A stretch of DNA of 64,000 bases from Pseudomonas libanensis (GTDB lineage Bacteria; Pseudomonadota; Gammaproteobacteria; Pseudomonadales; Pseudomonadaceae), in the NCBI RefSeq assembly GCF_001439685.1, contig NZ_JYLH01000002.1, positions 186,001 to 250,000 on the forward strand. The letters are read 5' to 3'. Shown here in pieces: positions 9,355 through 18,205 of this stretch (its first letter is position 1; every line of letters starts with the position of its first letter). The notes under the pieces are model-generated. The model was given only the letters and a program-made list of their open reading frames with translations. It ran no database searches and was not told the origin of the DNA. A program made the position numbers and the translations under genes.

Positions 9355-10698
9355 CTACAGGATGCGGTACAGCAAACGCTCGATGCGCACCCGGCTGACC
9401 CGACGCAGGAACTTGCCCACCGCTGGCGGATAATCCACCAGCGTCTGCAACTGCTGGTAACCCTGAATGCGTGTGGTGTGCTGGAAAATCTGCGTCAACT
9501 CGGTACGCCGCGGCGCCAGCCATTGGCCTTTGGGATCGTCGATCAGCAAGCCGTTTTCCAGGTCGAGGCGGAACGCCCGAGGGTTGAGGTTGTTGCCGGT
9601 AAGCAACGTGTAGCGCTGGTCAACCCACAGGCCCTTGAGGTGGTAAGTGTTATCGCCATCGTGCCACAGGTGCAGGCTCAACTGGCCGCTGTCGATCATC
9701 GGCTGGTGACGCTTGGCAAACCGCCGCAGGCTGATCTCGTACAGGTACGGCAATGCCGCAATCACCTTGAACGGCTCGCTGGGCGCAATGTAGAAGTCGT
9801 TGGCGGTCTTGTCGCCGACCACGATGTCGATCTTCACCCCACGCGCCAGGGCGCGGTTGATCTCGCGGGTCACCGGCAAAGGCAGGTTGAAGTATGGCGT
9901 GCAAATGGTCAGTTGCTGCTGGGCGCTGGCGATCAACTCGAGGATCACCCGGCTCAGGGGGTTATTCTTGCCGACACCGAGCAACGGGCTGACTGACAGA
10001 TGGCCGTTGGGTAATTGCCCTGCCGTGGTGTCATAGGCCGCATGCTTAAGGCGGCTGCGCAGGTCGCCGATGTCGTTGCGCAGGCTGCGGGTGGTGGGCG
10101 GGTTCGGCAGGTCCAGGCGGTGTACGGCCTTGGACGCGACCAGGCCATGTTCCACCAAGTGCTGCATCGAATCGGCCAGGGCCTGGCTGTGGACCAGGTG
10201 GTAACGGTCGAAGCGGTATTTGTCGAACTTGTGCAGGTACACATTGTTCAGGCTGGCGCCGCTATATACCACGCTGTCATCGATGATAAAGCCCTTGAGG
10301 TGCAACACGCCAAACAGCTCGCGGGTTTGCACCGGCACGCCATACACCGGCACTTCACTGGCGTGGCTTTGCGTCATCGCCTGGTACCAGGCGCTGTTGC
10401 CCGGTTGCTTGCCGGCACCGATCAATCCGCGCTGGGCCCGCAGCCAATCAACCATCACTACGATGTCCAATTCGGGTCTTGCAGCCTTGGCGGCGTGCAG
10501 GGCGTCGTAGATTTCCTGCCCCGCTTCGTCCTGTTGCAAGTACAGCGCAACGATGTAGATACGCCGCGTGGCCTGGGCGATTTTCTCCAGCAGGCAGCGA
10601 CGATACGCATCAGCGCTGGGCAGCACCTCAATGGCCTCGGGGGACAATGGAAAACCGCGCAGCTTGGGCAACAGGGAACGTTTGAAGAACGTCGGCAT
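9355..10698 (-). CDS. pssA: CDP-diacylglycerol-serine O-phosphatidyltransferase (PssA, PLD type)
   Basis: Makes phosphatidylserine from CDP-diacylglycerol and L-serine, the first step to phosphatidylethanolamine. This is the soluble, membrane-associated gamma-proteobacterial form of the phospholipase D superfamily. Two HKD-type motifs are present: HLKGFIIDD and HLKGLWVDQ. Long stretches are near-identical to E. coli PssA (VGDKTANDFYIAP, ITGNNLNPRA-type, RLDLENGLLI). The start MPTFFKRS gives 447 residues, close to the E. coli 451; an upstream in-frame start adds 25 residues unlike the family. It ends at a shared terminator and is divergent from a TetR gene. Confidence 0.94.
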   Translation of the reverse strand: MPTFFKRSLLPKLRGFPLSPEAIEVLPSADAYRRCLLEKIAQATRRIYIVALYLQQDEAGQEIYDALHAAKAARPELDIVVMVDWLRAQRGLIGAGKQPGNSAWYQAMTQSHASEVPVYGVPVQTRELFGVLHLKGFIIDDSVVYSGASLNNVYLHKFDKYRFDRYHLVHSQALADSMQHLVEHGLVASKAVHRLDLPNPPTTRSLRNDIGDLRSRLKHAAYDTTAGQLPNGHLSVSPLLGVGKNNPLSRVILELIASAQQQLTICTPYFNLPLPVTREINRALARGVKIDIVVGDKTANDFYIAPSEPFKVIAALPYLYEISLRRFAKRHQPMIDSGQLSLHLWHDGDNTYHLKGLWVDQRYTLLTGNNLNPRAFRLDLENGLLIDDPKGQWLAPRRTELTQIFQHTTRIQGYQQLQTLVDYPPAVGKFLRRVSRVRIERLLYRIL

Positions 10699-10797
10699 AG
10701 GGCTCGCAATGGGTCGAATCCGAAGAGGCCCCGAGCTTACACCATGGGGCGGCCCAGGTCTCGCCATCGACAAATGAAAAAAGCCGCTTGACCATGA

Positions 10798-10811
10798 AGA
10801 ACGATCGTTCT
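10798..10811. promoter_or_regulatory. Perfect palindrome, probable TetR operator
   Basis: AGAACGATCGTTCT is a perfect 14-bp palindrome that ends 12 bases before the preferred ATG of the TetR gene, in the pssA-TetR divergent region. Its position suggests autorepression. Confidence 0.65.
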
Positions 10812-10823
10812 ACTTTAATCGGC

Positions 10824-11387
10824 ATGAATGATATAGCCAGCAGTGAAACCCGTGACATTATCCTCGATGTGACCGAGAAGTTAATCTATAGGCACGGCAT
10901 CGCCGCCACCGGTATGGACTTGCTGGTGAAAACCGCCGGTGTGTCGAGAAAAAGCATCTATCGCTATTTCGCCAACAAGGATGAGTTGGTGATTGCCGCC
11001 CTGCAACGCCGCGACGAACGCTGGATGCAGTGGTTGCGCAGCGAAGTCGAACGCAACGAGGACAGTGGGGAGCGTCTGCTGGGGCTGTTCAGTGCCCTCA
11101 AGGGCTGGTTCGGCTCGGCGGACTTCCGTGGCTGCGCCTTTATCAATACCAGTGGTGAAACCGGCAACGCGCAAGACCCGGTTCGCCTGTTAGCCAAGGC
11201 GCATAAACAAAAACTGTTCGAGTACGCACTTGAGCTATGCCAAGCACATGGTATCCCCGACCCGGAACGGCAGGCCGCGCAACTGCTGATCCTGATCGAT
11301 GGCGCCATTACCGTTGCCCTGGTCATGGGCGATTCAACAGCTGCCGATAATGCGCAATGCATGGCGCGAACGTTATTGCAACTTTGA
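10824..11387 (+). CDS. TetR/AcrR-family regulator
   Basis: Transcriptional repressor of 187 residues. The N-terminal HTH fits the family: GIAATGMDLLVKTAGVSRKSIYRYFANKDELV. The C-terminal half, with RGCAFINTSGE, is the tetracyclin-repressor-like domain seen in YcdC-type regulators. I chose ATG 10824 because an in-frame TTG 36 bases upstream would make the palindromic operator coding. The DUF1348 gene 54 bases downstream is the likely co-regulated partner. Confidence 0.85.
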   Translation: MNDIASSETRDIILDVTEKLIYRHGIAATGMDLLVKTAGVSRKSIYRYFANKDELVIAALQRRDERWMQWLRSEVERNEDSGERLLGLFSALKGWFGSADFRGCAFINTSGETGNAQDPVRLLAKAHKQKLFEYALELCQAHGIPDPERQAAQLLILIDGAITVALVMGDSTAADNAQCMARTLLQL

Positions 11388-11441
11388 ACCCACTGGCCAG
11401 GCAACTTTCGACCTAACTTAATTGTATTCAGGAGCCGCCCC

Positions 11442-11921
11442 ATGTCAGCACATGCAGAAGTCCGTCCACCCCTGCCGCCGTTTACTCGCGAGTCGGCCAT
11501 TGAAAAAGTCCGCCTGGCCGAAGACGGCTGGAACTCCCGCGACCCGCAGCGCGTGTCCCTGGCCTATACCCTGGACACGCAGTGGCGTAACCGCGCTGAA
11601 TTTGCCCACAGCCGCGAAGAAGCCAAGCAGTTCCTGGCACGTAAATGGGCCAAGGAGCTGGATTATCGACTGATCAAGGAACTGTGGGCGTTCACCGGTA
11701 ACCGTATCGCCGTGCGCTATGCCTACGAGTGGCACGATGACTCGGGCAACTGGTTCCGTTCCTACGGCAATGAAAACTGGGAGTTCGATGAGAACGGCCT
11801 GATGGCCAACCGCTTTGCCTGCATCAACGACAGGCCGATCCAGGAAAGCGAACGCAAGTTCCACTGGCCTCTGGGCCGTCGTCCGGATGATCATCCAGGG
11901 TTGTCGGACTTGGGCCTGTAA
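11442..11921 (+). CDS. DUF1348 (SnoaL/NTF2-like) protein
   Basis: A 159-residue cytosolic protein of the nuclear-transport-factor-2-like fold, DUF1348/COG3558 group. Family traits seen are the N-terminal [14 protein letters not shown], the central [29 protein letters not shown], and the C-terminal [20 protein letters not shown]. An AGGAG ribosome site precedes the ATG. Homologues often sit beside TetR repressors, as here, but no substrate is established, so I give only the fold. A REP element follows. Confidence 0.88.
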   Translation: MSAHAEVRPPLPPFTRESAIEKVRLAEDGWNSRDPQRVSLAYTLDTQWRNRAEFAHSREEAKQFLARKWAKELDYRLIKELWAFTGNRIAVRYAYEWHDDSGNWFRSYGNENWEFDENGLMANRFACINDRPIQESERKFHWPLGRRPDDHPGLSDLGL

Positions 11922-11953
11922 CACTCCCGTTCTGCAACCAGGTGAGATCCAAA

Positions 11954-11981
11954 TGTGGGAGGGGGCTTGCCCTCTCCCACA
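11954..11981. repeat. REP palindrome
   Basis: TGTGGGAGGGGGC and GCCCTCTCCCACA arms (one mismatch) are separated by TT. It is a single REP unit between two convergent genes. Confidence 0.85.
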
Positions 11982-11990
11982 CGAGCCTAA

Positions 11991-13148
11991 TCAGTCCTGA
12001 TTGAGCCCGACCCGATACAGCACGCCATCATCTTCATCGGTCAACACATACAGAAAGCCATCCGGCCCCTGCCGCACATCGCGAATCCGCGCTTTCAACT
12101 CGCCCAGCAAGCGTTCCTCATGAACAACTTTGTCGCCATCGAACTGCAACCGAATCAGTTCCTGGCTGACCAGCGCGCCGATAAACAGGTTGTGCTGCCA
12201 CGCTTTGAAACGGTCGGCATCGTAGAACGCCATGCCGCTGATGCCCGGGGACTTCTCCCACACATGGTGCGGCGCCACAGTGCCCTCCACCGTCTTGCCC
12301 TTGGCTTCGGGAATAGGCAGCAGGGAATAGTTGATGCCATGGGTCGCCAGCGGCCAGCCATAATTCTTGCCGCGCTCGATGATATTGACTTCATCACCGC
12401 CACGGGGCCCGTGTTCGTTTTCCCAGATCGTGCCGCTCCACGGGTTCAGCGCCAGGCCTTGGGGGTTGCGCTGGCCGTAGGACCAGATTTCGGGACGTAC
12501 ACCGGGCTGGCCGACGAAGGGATTGTCATCGGGTACGCGGCCATCCGGATAGAGGCGCACGACCTTACCCTGCAATTTGTCCAAATCCTGGGCCGTCGGG
12601 CGGTCGTTGTTCTCCCCCAGGGTCACGAACAGGTAGCCGTCACGGTCAAACGCCAGCCGCGACCCAAAGTGATTGCCGGTGGACAGCTTGGGCTCCTGGC
12701 GCAGGATGACCTTGAAGTCCTTCAGGCCGCTCAAGTCGTCAGCCAGACGCCCGCGCCCCACGGCGGTTCCGGCTTTACCGCCTTCGCCGCCCCCTTCGGC
12801 GTAGGACAGATAGACCATACGGTCCTGCTTGAAGTCCGGCGACAGCACCACATCGAGCAAACCGCCCTGCCCTTTGGCCCATACCTGTGGCACGCCCGTC
12901 AATGGCGCGGAAAGCTTGCCGTCCGGGCTGACAAACCGCAGGTGCCCAGGGCGCTCGGTCACCAGGAAACCTTGCTGGTCGGGCAGAAACGCCAGCGCCC
13001 ACGGATGGTCCAGGCCCTTGGCGACCGGGGTGGCAGTGACGCTGCCTTGCTCACTGGGAAATTGCTGGCTGTCAGCGGCGTAGACGGCGCTCAACGGCAA
13101 CAGCGTCGCAGCGCACAGTGCGGCCAGCAGGGTTTTGCGTAGAAACAT
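11991..13148 (-). CDS. PQQ-dependent soluble aldose sugar dehydrogenase
   Basis: Periplasmic quinoprotein that oxidises sugars, of the glucose/sorbosone dehydrogenase beta-propeller family (YliI/Asd type). A signal peptide (about 24 residues ending VYAA) is followed by the propeller. Family motifs are LDHPWALAFLPD, GGLLDVVLSPDF, GNHFGSRLAFDRDGYLFVT, SYGQRNPQGLALNP and ENEHGPRGGDEVN. Length 385 fits. AAGGA lies 8 bases before the ATG. A small secreted-protein gene starts just upstream with a 12-base gap, so the two probably share a transcript. Confidence 0.9.
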   Translation of the reverse strand: MFLRKTLLAALCAATLLPLSAVYAADSQQFPSEQGSVTATPVAKGLDHPWALAFLPDQQGFLVTERPGHLRFVSPDGKLSAPLTGVPQVWAKGQGGLLDVVLSPDFKQDRMVYLSYAEGGGEGGKAGTAVGRGRLADDLSGLKDFKVILRQEPKLSTGNHFGSRLAFDRDGYLFVTLGENNDRPTAQDLDKLQGKVVRLYPDGRVPDDNPFVGQPGVRPEIWSYGQRNPQGLALNPWSGTIWENEHGPRGGDEVNIIERGKNYGWPLATHGINYSLLPIPEAKGKTVEGTVAPHHVWEKSPGISGMAFYDADRFKAWQHNLFIGALVSQELIRLQFDGDKVVHEERLLGELKARIRDVRQGPDGFLYVLTDEDDGVLYRVGLNQD

Positions 13149-13159
13149 AAGACGAGTCC

Positions 13160-13474
13160 TTAGCGGCGATTGCCGTTGGCATCATAGGTGGGCGCTTTGG
13201 GTTCGGTGGCCGGGCGGCTGGGGGCGGCTTCTTGTCTGGGATAACGGTTGCCGATGCCACCGTTTTCCACAGTCGGTCGCGGACTGGTCGGGGTAGCCTG
13301 GATTCCACGAACAGCCGGCGCATTGGGCTGGGTGCCCTGCATGCTGTTGGGGTTGGCCCGATGAATCGGGCTGTTGTTGGTGTCGTAACGGCCCGGCAGG
13401 TTTTGCGCCTGGGCCAATGGCGCCAGGGCCAGACCCAGCGCGAGTGCTGCAAGATGACGTACACAACGGTTCAT
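13160..13474 (-). CDS. Small secreted Pro/Asn-rich hypothetical protein
   Basis: A 104-residue protein with a clear signal peptide (MNRCVRHLAALALGLALAPLAQA) and a low-complexity mature part rich in Asn, Pro, Arg and Thr, ending DANGNRR. I recognise no domain. The ATG at 13474 is preceded by AGAGG at 7 bases. It lies 12 bases upstream of the sugar dehydrogenase in the same orientation, so it may be translated from the same mRNA. The lack of structure suggests an extended or disordered periplasmic or cell-surface peptide. Confidence 0.65.
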   Translation of the reverse strand: MNRCVRHLAALALGLALAPLAQAQNLPGRYDTNNSPIHRANPNSMQGTQPNAPAVRGIQATPTSPRPTVENGGIGNRYPRQEAAPSRPATEPKAPTYDANGNRR

Positions 13475-13659
13475 GACCAAACCTCTTTAAGTCGAGTACT
13501 ACCTGCGTTCGATAACACGCTACCCCGAGGGTTCGCGTCGTGACACTAAATAGTTTCTCATCAGGTGTAACACGATCTGTCCGGGCATCTACCCGTCGAA
13601 ACTTTTGCCCTGGCCCGTGAGTCACCAGAACACAGTCTCTTCGTTAAGGAGTTGCATCT

Positions 13660-14499
13660 ATGCCGCGGGCAATCTGGAAAGGCGCCATCAGTTTCGGTTT
13701 GGTTCACATCCCGGTATCGCTGGTCTCGGCCACGTCATCCCAGGGTGTCGATTTCGACTGGCTGGACAAGCGCAGCATGGACCCGGTGGGCTATAAGCGC
13801 ATCAACAAGACCACCGGCAAGGAAATCACCAAGGAGAATATCGTCAAGGGCGTCGCCTATGAAAAAGGTCGCTACGTGGTGCTCAGCGAAGATGAAATTC
13901 GCTCGGCCCACCCCAAGTCGACCCAGACTATCGAGATCATCGCCTTCGTCGCCAGCGACCAGATCCCGCTGCAAAACATCGACACGCCGTATTTCCTGGC
14001 CCCGGACAAACGCGGCGGCAAGGTCTATGCGCTGCTGCGTGAAACCCTGAAGAAAACCGGCAAGGTCGCCCTGGCCAATGTCGTGCTGCACACCAAGCAG
14101 CACCTGGCCGCATTAATGCCGCTGGAGTCGGCTCTGGTGCTGGTGATGTTGCGCTGGCCTGCCGAAGTGCGCAGCCTGGATGAGCTGGAACTGGGCAGCG
14201 ATGTGACCAAGCCGACCTTGGCCAAGGGCGAACTGGACATGGCCAAGCGCCTGGTGGAAGACATGAGCGCCGACTGGCAGCCCGATGAGTACCGCGACAG
14301 CTTCCAGGAGAAGATCATGGCCCTGGTGGCGAAGAAGGCCAAGGCTGGCAAGATCGAAGATGTAGAAACGGCCGAGGGCAGCGAAGAGCGCAAATCCGCC
14401 GACGTAATCGACCTGACGGAATTGCTCAAGCGCAGTCTGGCGGGCAAACCGGCAGCGAAGAAGCCCGCCGCAAAAAAGTCCAGTAAAAAAGCCTCTTGA
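13660..14499 (+). CDS. ku: Non-homologous end-joining protein Ku
   Basis: Homodimeric ring that binds DNA double-strand ends and recruits LigD. The 279-residue protein opens with the canonical MPRAIWKGAISFGLVHIPV and has the bacterial Ku core (DWLDKRSMDPVGYKRINK, KGRYVVLSEDEI). The C-terminus ends in a Lys/Ala-rich tail (about residues 260-279) thought to help DNA threading in other bacteria. AAGGAG lies 10 bases upstream. ligD follows after 24 bases, forming the two-gene NHEJ operon. Confidence 0.96.
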   Translation: MPRAIWKGAISFGLVHIPVSLVSATSSQGVDFDWLDKRSMDPVGYKRINKTTGKEITKENIVKGVAYEKGRYVVLSEDEIRSAHPKSTQTIEIIAFVASDQIPLQNIDTPYFLAPDKRGGKVYALLRETLKKTGKVALANVVLHTKQHLAALMPLESALVLVMLRWPAEVRSLDELELGSDVTKPTLAKGELDMAKRLVEDMSADWQPDEYRDSFQEKIMALVAKKAKAGKIEDVETAEGSEERKSADVIDLTELLKRSLAGKPAAKKPAAKKSSKKAS

Positions 14500-14523
14500 G
14501 TCCGCCATTGGCTGGAGAATGAC

Positions 14524-17022
14524 ATGGCAAAGCCCCTGAGCGAGTACAACCGCAAACGCGATTTTGAGATCACCGCCGAACCGGCCGGAAGTTCACCCGC
14601 CACAAAGCGCAAAACCTCGGCCCTGAGTTTTGTGATCCAGAAGCATGATGCGCGCAATCTGCACTATGACTTTCGCCTGGAGCTCGACGGTGTGCTGTTG
14701 AGCTGGGCCGTACCCAAGGGCCCGAGCCTGGATCCGACCCAGAAGCGCCTGGCGGTGCATGTCGAGGACCATCCCCTGAGCTACGGCAGTTTCGAGGGCA
14801 GCATTCCCGCCGGCCAATACGGCGCCGGGGATGTGATCGTATGGGACCGTGGCCTGTGGCAGCCCCATGACGATCCGCACAAGGCCTACGCAGCCGGCAA
14901 ACTCAAGTTCACTCTGGTTGGTGAGAAACTCTCGGGGGACTGGGCCCTGGTGCGCACCCGGCTCAAAGGCAGCGGCGACAAGGAGCAATGGCTGCTGATC
15001 AAGGAAAAAGACCAGCAGGCCCGTCCGACGGCCGATTACGATATCGTCCAGGCCCAGCCCGACAGTGTGCTCAGCGACGCCTCGGTAGGCAAAGTCAAGG
15101 CTGCCAGCAAAGCCAGGAAAGCTGCAAAACCCAAGAAAGCAAGCGCTGCCCTTCCGGACCAATTCTCCCCGCAGCTGGCAACCCTGGTCGACCGGGCCCC
15201 TGCTGGCGACTGGCTGTACGAGATCAAATTCGACGGCTACCGCATGCTGGCGCGTATCCGCGACGGTGAAGTGCGCCTGTTTACCCGCAACGGCAACGAT
15301 TGGACCGAGCGTTTGCCGCGCCAGGTGAAAGCGTTGGAGGCGCTCAAGCTCCAGGACAGTTGGCTGGACGGTGAAGTCGTCAGTCTCAACGCCGACGGTT
15401 TGCCGGATTTCCAGGCGCTGCAGAATGCCTTCGATATTGGCCGCAGCCTGGATATCGTCTATTACCTGTTCGATGCGCCCTTCCTCGATGGGCAAGACCT
15501 GCGCAACGTGGCGGTAGAAGAACGCCGGGGCGCCCTCAAGGCCGCGCTTTCCGGCAGTCGTAGCAAGCTGCTGCGCTTCTCCGAAGCCTTCGCCGCCAAC
15601 CAGCGCGACATCTTCGAAAGTGCCTGTGACCTGGCCCTTGAAGGTGTGATCGGCAAGCGCGCCGGCAGCCTCTACGTATCAAGCCGCAGCGCCGACTGGA
15701 TCAAGCTCAAATGCCGCTTGCGCCAGGAATTCGTAATTGTCGGCTACACCCGCCCGCAAGGTTCGCGCAGTGGGTTTGGCGCACTGTTGCTGGCGGTCAA
15801 CGACGACAACGGGCTGGTTTACGCCGGGCGTGTGGGCACCGGCTTTGACCAGGCGGCACTGAAGAGCATCTACGCCAAACTCACCGCCCTTGAGCGCAAA
15901 ACCTCGCCGCTGGAAAAGCCGTTGACCAGCGCCCAGGCCCGTGGCGTGCATTGGGTTGAACCGACGCTGGTGGGCGAAGTGCAATTTACCGAATGGACCC
16001 GTGAGGGTGTGGTGCGACAGGCGGCGTTTCTCGGCTTACGCACGGACAAGCCTGCCGCACAGATCATCCATGAACAGCCGCGCGCGGCAAAATCCCTGGA
16101 GACGCCCAAGAAGCCCAAGGCAAAAACCACCGAGAGTGGGGTAAATATCACCCACCCCGAGCGCGTCATCGACACACAAAGCGGCACGCAGAAACAGCAA
16201 CTGGCACAGTTCTATGCCGGTATCAGTCAATGGATCCTGCCATTCCTGCGCAGCCGGCCCGTGTCGCTGCTCAGGGCACCGGAGGGCATTGAGGGCGAAC
16301 AGTTCTTTCAGAAGCACTCCGAGCGCATGGCCATTCCCCACATCAAGCAACTTGACCAGGCGCTGGACCCTGGCCACGCGCGCCTGATGGAAATCGACAG
16401 CCAGGACGCGTTGGTCGGCGCTGTGCAAATGGGCACCGTCGAGTTGCATACCTGGGGCGCCACGACGGACAAGATTGAAACCCCCGACCTGTTCGTGCTG
16501 GACCTCGACCCGGATCCGGCCTTGCCGTGGAAAGCCATGCTGGAGGCGGCACAGTTGACCTTGTCGGTACTCGATGAGCTGGGTTTGCAAGCCTTCGTCA
16601 AGACCAGCGGCGGCAAAGGCCTGCACCTGATTGTGCCGCTGGCCCGGCGCGATGGCTGGGACACCGTGAAAGCATTCGCCAAGGCAATGGCCCAGTTCAT
16701 GACCCAGCAGCTGCCGGAGCGTTTCACCGCCACCAGCGGCCCAAAAAACCGCGTGGGCAAGATCTTTATCGATTATCTGCGCAACGCCCGGGGCGCCAGT
16801 ACGGTGGCAGCTTATTCCGTACGGGCGCGGCCGGGCTTGCCGGTATCGGTGCCGGTCAGTCGGGATGAATTGAAAGACTTGCGTGGCGCCCAGCAGTGGA
16901 CGGTGGCGAACCTGCACGAGCGGCTGCAGGGTCTGAAGGAGGATCCGTGGGCCGGCTACGCCAATCGGCAGAAGATCAGCAAAAAGATGTGGGACAGGCT
17001 GGGCGCGAAGCCACCGCAGTGA
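14524..17022 (+). CDS. ligD: Multifunctional ATP-dependent DNA ligase LigD
   Basis: End-processing polymerase and ligase of bacterial NHEJ. Three modules appear in Pseudomonas order: 3'-phosphoesterase (about residues 1-170; QKHDARNLHYDFRLE), adenylation ligase (about 210-520; nucleotidyl Lys235 in EIKFDGYR), and an archaeo-eukaryotic-primase-type polymerase (about 540-832; LDLDPDP metal motif near residue 660, and TSGGKGLHLIVPL). A Lys/Ala-rich linker joins the first two. Length 832 is that of P. aeruginosa LigD within a few residues. It is co-transcribed with ku and ends 19 bases from the convergent lpxO stop. Confidence 0.96.
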   Translation: MAKPLSEYNRKRDFEITAEPAGSSPATKRKTSALSFVIQKHDARNLHYDFRLELDGVLLSWAVPKGPSLDPTQKRLAVHVEDHPLSYGSFEGSIPAGQYGAGDVIVWDRGLWQPHDDPHKAYAAGKLKFTLVGEKLSGDWALVRTRLKGSGDKEQWLLIKEKDQQARPTADYDIVQAQPDSVLSDASVGKVKAASKARKAAKPKKASAALPDQFSPQLATLVDRAPAGDWLYEIKFDGYRMLARIRDGEVRLFTRNGNDWTERLPRQVKALEALKLQDSWLDGEVVSLNADGLPDFQALQNAFDIGRSLDIVYYLFDAPFLDGQDLRNVAVEERRGALKAALSGSRSKLLRFSEAFAANQRDIFESACDLALEGVIGKRAGSLYVSSRSADWIKLKCRLRQEFVIVGYTRPQGSRSGFGALLLAVNDDNGLVYAGRVGTGFDQAALKSIYAKLTALERKTSPLEKPLTSAQARGVHWVEPTLVGEVQFTEWTREGVVRQAAFLGLRTDKPAAQIIHEQPRAAKSLETPKKPKAKTTESGVNITHPERVIDTQSGTQKQQLAQFYAGISQWILPFLRSRPVSLLRAPEGIEGEQFFQKHSERMAIPHIKQLDQALDPGHARLMEIDSQDALVGAVQMGTVELHTWGATTDKIETPDLFVLDLDPDPALPWKAMLEAAQLTLSVLDELGLQAFVKTSGGKGLHLIVPLARRDGWDTVKAFAKAMAQFMTQQLPERFTATSGPKNRVGKIFIDYLRNARGASTVAAYSVRARPGLPVSVPVSRDELKDLRGAQQWTVANLHERLQGLKEDPWAGYANRQKISKKMWDRLGAKPPQ

Positions 17023-17041
17023 TTCGCACCCGGCGCCAGGT

Positions 17042-17953
17042 TCAGATAAGAATGAAGATCAGCGCCAAGCCGGCAAAGATCGCCCATTTTTCCAGATAGT
17101 AACGTGTGCGGTTACGCTTCTTGAGCTCTTTGCCGCGCAGGCGGATCTTGTACAGGCGGGTAAAGGCACGGTTCAGGCCACCGGTCTTGTCACCCTCGTC
17201 ATTGGGCGAGCCCGCCGCCGCCATCACGTTGCGACTGAACCAGCGGTTGAACGCCGCCGCCCATCGGTACTTCATCGGGCGTTCGATATCGCAGAACAGG
17301 ATGATGCGGTTTTGCGCGGTGGTGTTTTCCGCATAGTGGATGTAGGTCTCATCGAACATCACCGGCTCGCCGTCGCGCCAGTAATAACTCTCGCCATCCA
17401 CATTGATGTAGCAGCCCGGGTCGTTGGGCGTATCCAGCCCCAAGTGGTAGCGATAGGAGCCTGCGTACGGGTCACGGTGGCGCACCAGCTTGGAGCCTGG
17501 CGGCAGCTCGGCGAACATGGCCGCCTTGATCGAGCCGATGCTTTGCACCAACTCGGTGGTGCGTGGGCATAGCTTCATCGCCGAGGGGTGGCTGTCGCCG
17601 TACCACTTGAGATAGAAGCGTTTCCAGCCCGACTTGAAGAACGAGTTGAAACCCACGTCGTTGTACTGGTCCGAACGCTTGATCTCCCCTGCCCTCATCA
17701 GGTTCTGGCCTTCCTGGCGGATCTGCTCCCAATGTTCCTGCAATGGGCCCAGCTCCGGAAAGTCGCTGGGTGAGAGATAGGGGCGGCTTGGCTGCTTGGA
17801 GAACAGGTACAGAAAGCAGTTGACCGGCGCCAGGAACGTCGAGTGATCGCTAAGCTGGCGCCCCAGCTTGTGCCGCACCCGACCGCGCAGGTGTACATAC
17901 GCAATGGAGGCAACGTAGAGAGCAACAATGATGAGTTTCAAGGGATTCGTCAC
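17042..17953 (-). CDS. lpxO: Lipid A 2-hydroxylase LpxO (aspartyl/asparaginyl beta-hydroxylase family)
   Basis: Fe(II)/2-oxoglutarate dioxygenase that adds a 2-hydroxyl to a secondary lipid A acyl chain. The 303 residues match Salmonella LpxO. The N-terminus is a membrane segment followed by LRGRVRHKLGRQLSDHSTFLAP, close to the family start. Iron ligands are in LVRHRDP and DETYIHYAEN, and the C-terminus is again hydrophobic (WAIFAGLALIFILI). It stands alone between ligD (convergent) and wzz. Pseudomonads can carry more than one LpxO paralogue, and which one this is cannot be told from the sequence. Confidence 0.88.
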   Translation of the reverse strand: MTNPLKLIIVALYVASIAYVHLRGRVRHKLGRQLSDHSTFLAPVNCFLYLFSKQPSRPYLSPSDFPELGPLQEHWEQIRQEGQNLMRAGEIKRSDQYNDVGFNSFFKSGWKRFYLKWYGDSHPSAMKLCPRTTELVQSIGSIKAAMFAELPPGSKLVRHRDPYAGSYRYHLGLDTPNDPGCYINVDGESYYWRDGEPVMFDETYIHYAENTTAQNRIILFCDIERPMKYRWAAAFNRWFSRNVMAAAGSPNDEGDKTGGLNRAFTRLYKIRLRGKELKKRNRTRYYLEKWAIFAGLALIFILI

Positions 17954-18162
17954 AAGTCAGGGAGAGAACAGGCTGCACCTGCGGGCCCACAACGGCCGAG
18001 GATGATAAGCAGCACCTGAAATCATAATTCACATACAGGCGGCACGACCGGTCGGGCAACCCTTCGGCGTGGAACCACTGGCCGTTATTTAGCCACACTT
18101 TGTAACCAAAGGTTAACTAAGAATTGTGAAAACCTGTCCACTGATTGTGCTGAGGGTATGAG

Positions 18163-18186
18163 CAGGCGGGCCTTTGCGCCCGCCTG
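18163..18186. terminator. GC-rich hairpin downstream of wzz, possible weak terminator
   Basis: CAGGCGGGC and GCCCGCCTG form a perfect 9-bp stem with a 6-base loop, 20 bases past the wzz stop. A T-run is lacking on the wzz-coding strand, so termination is plausible but not typical. The rest of the 252-base lpxO-wzz gap holds the lpxO promoter region and nothing else I recognise. Confidence 0.45.
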
Positions 18187-18205
18187 TTTCTGGCCTTCGT
18201 CACAC

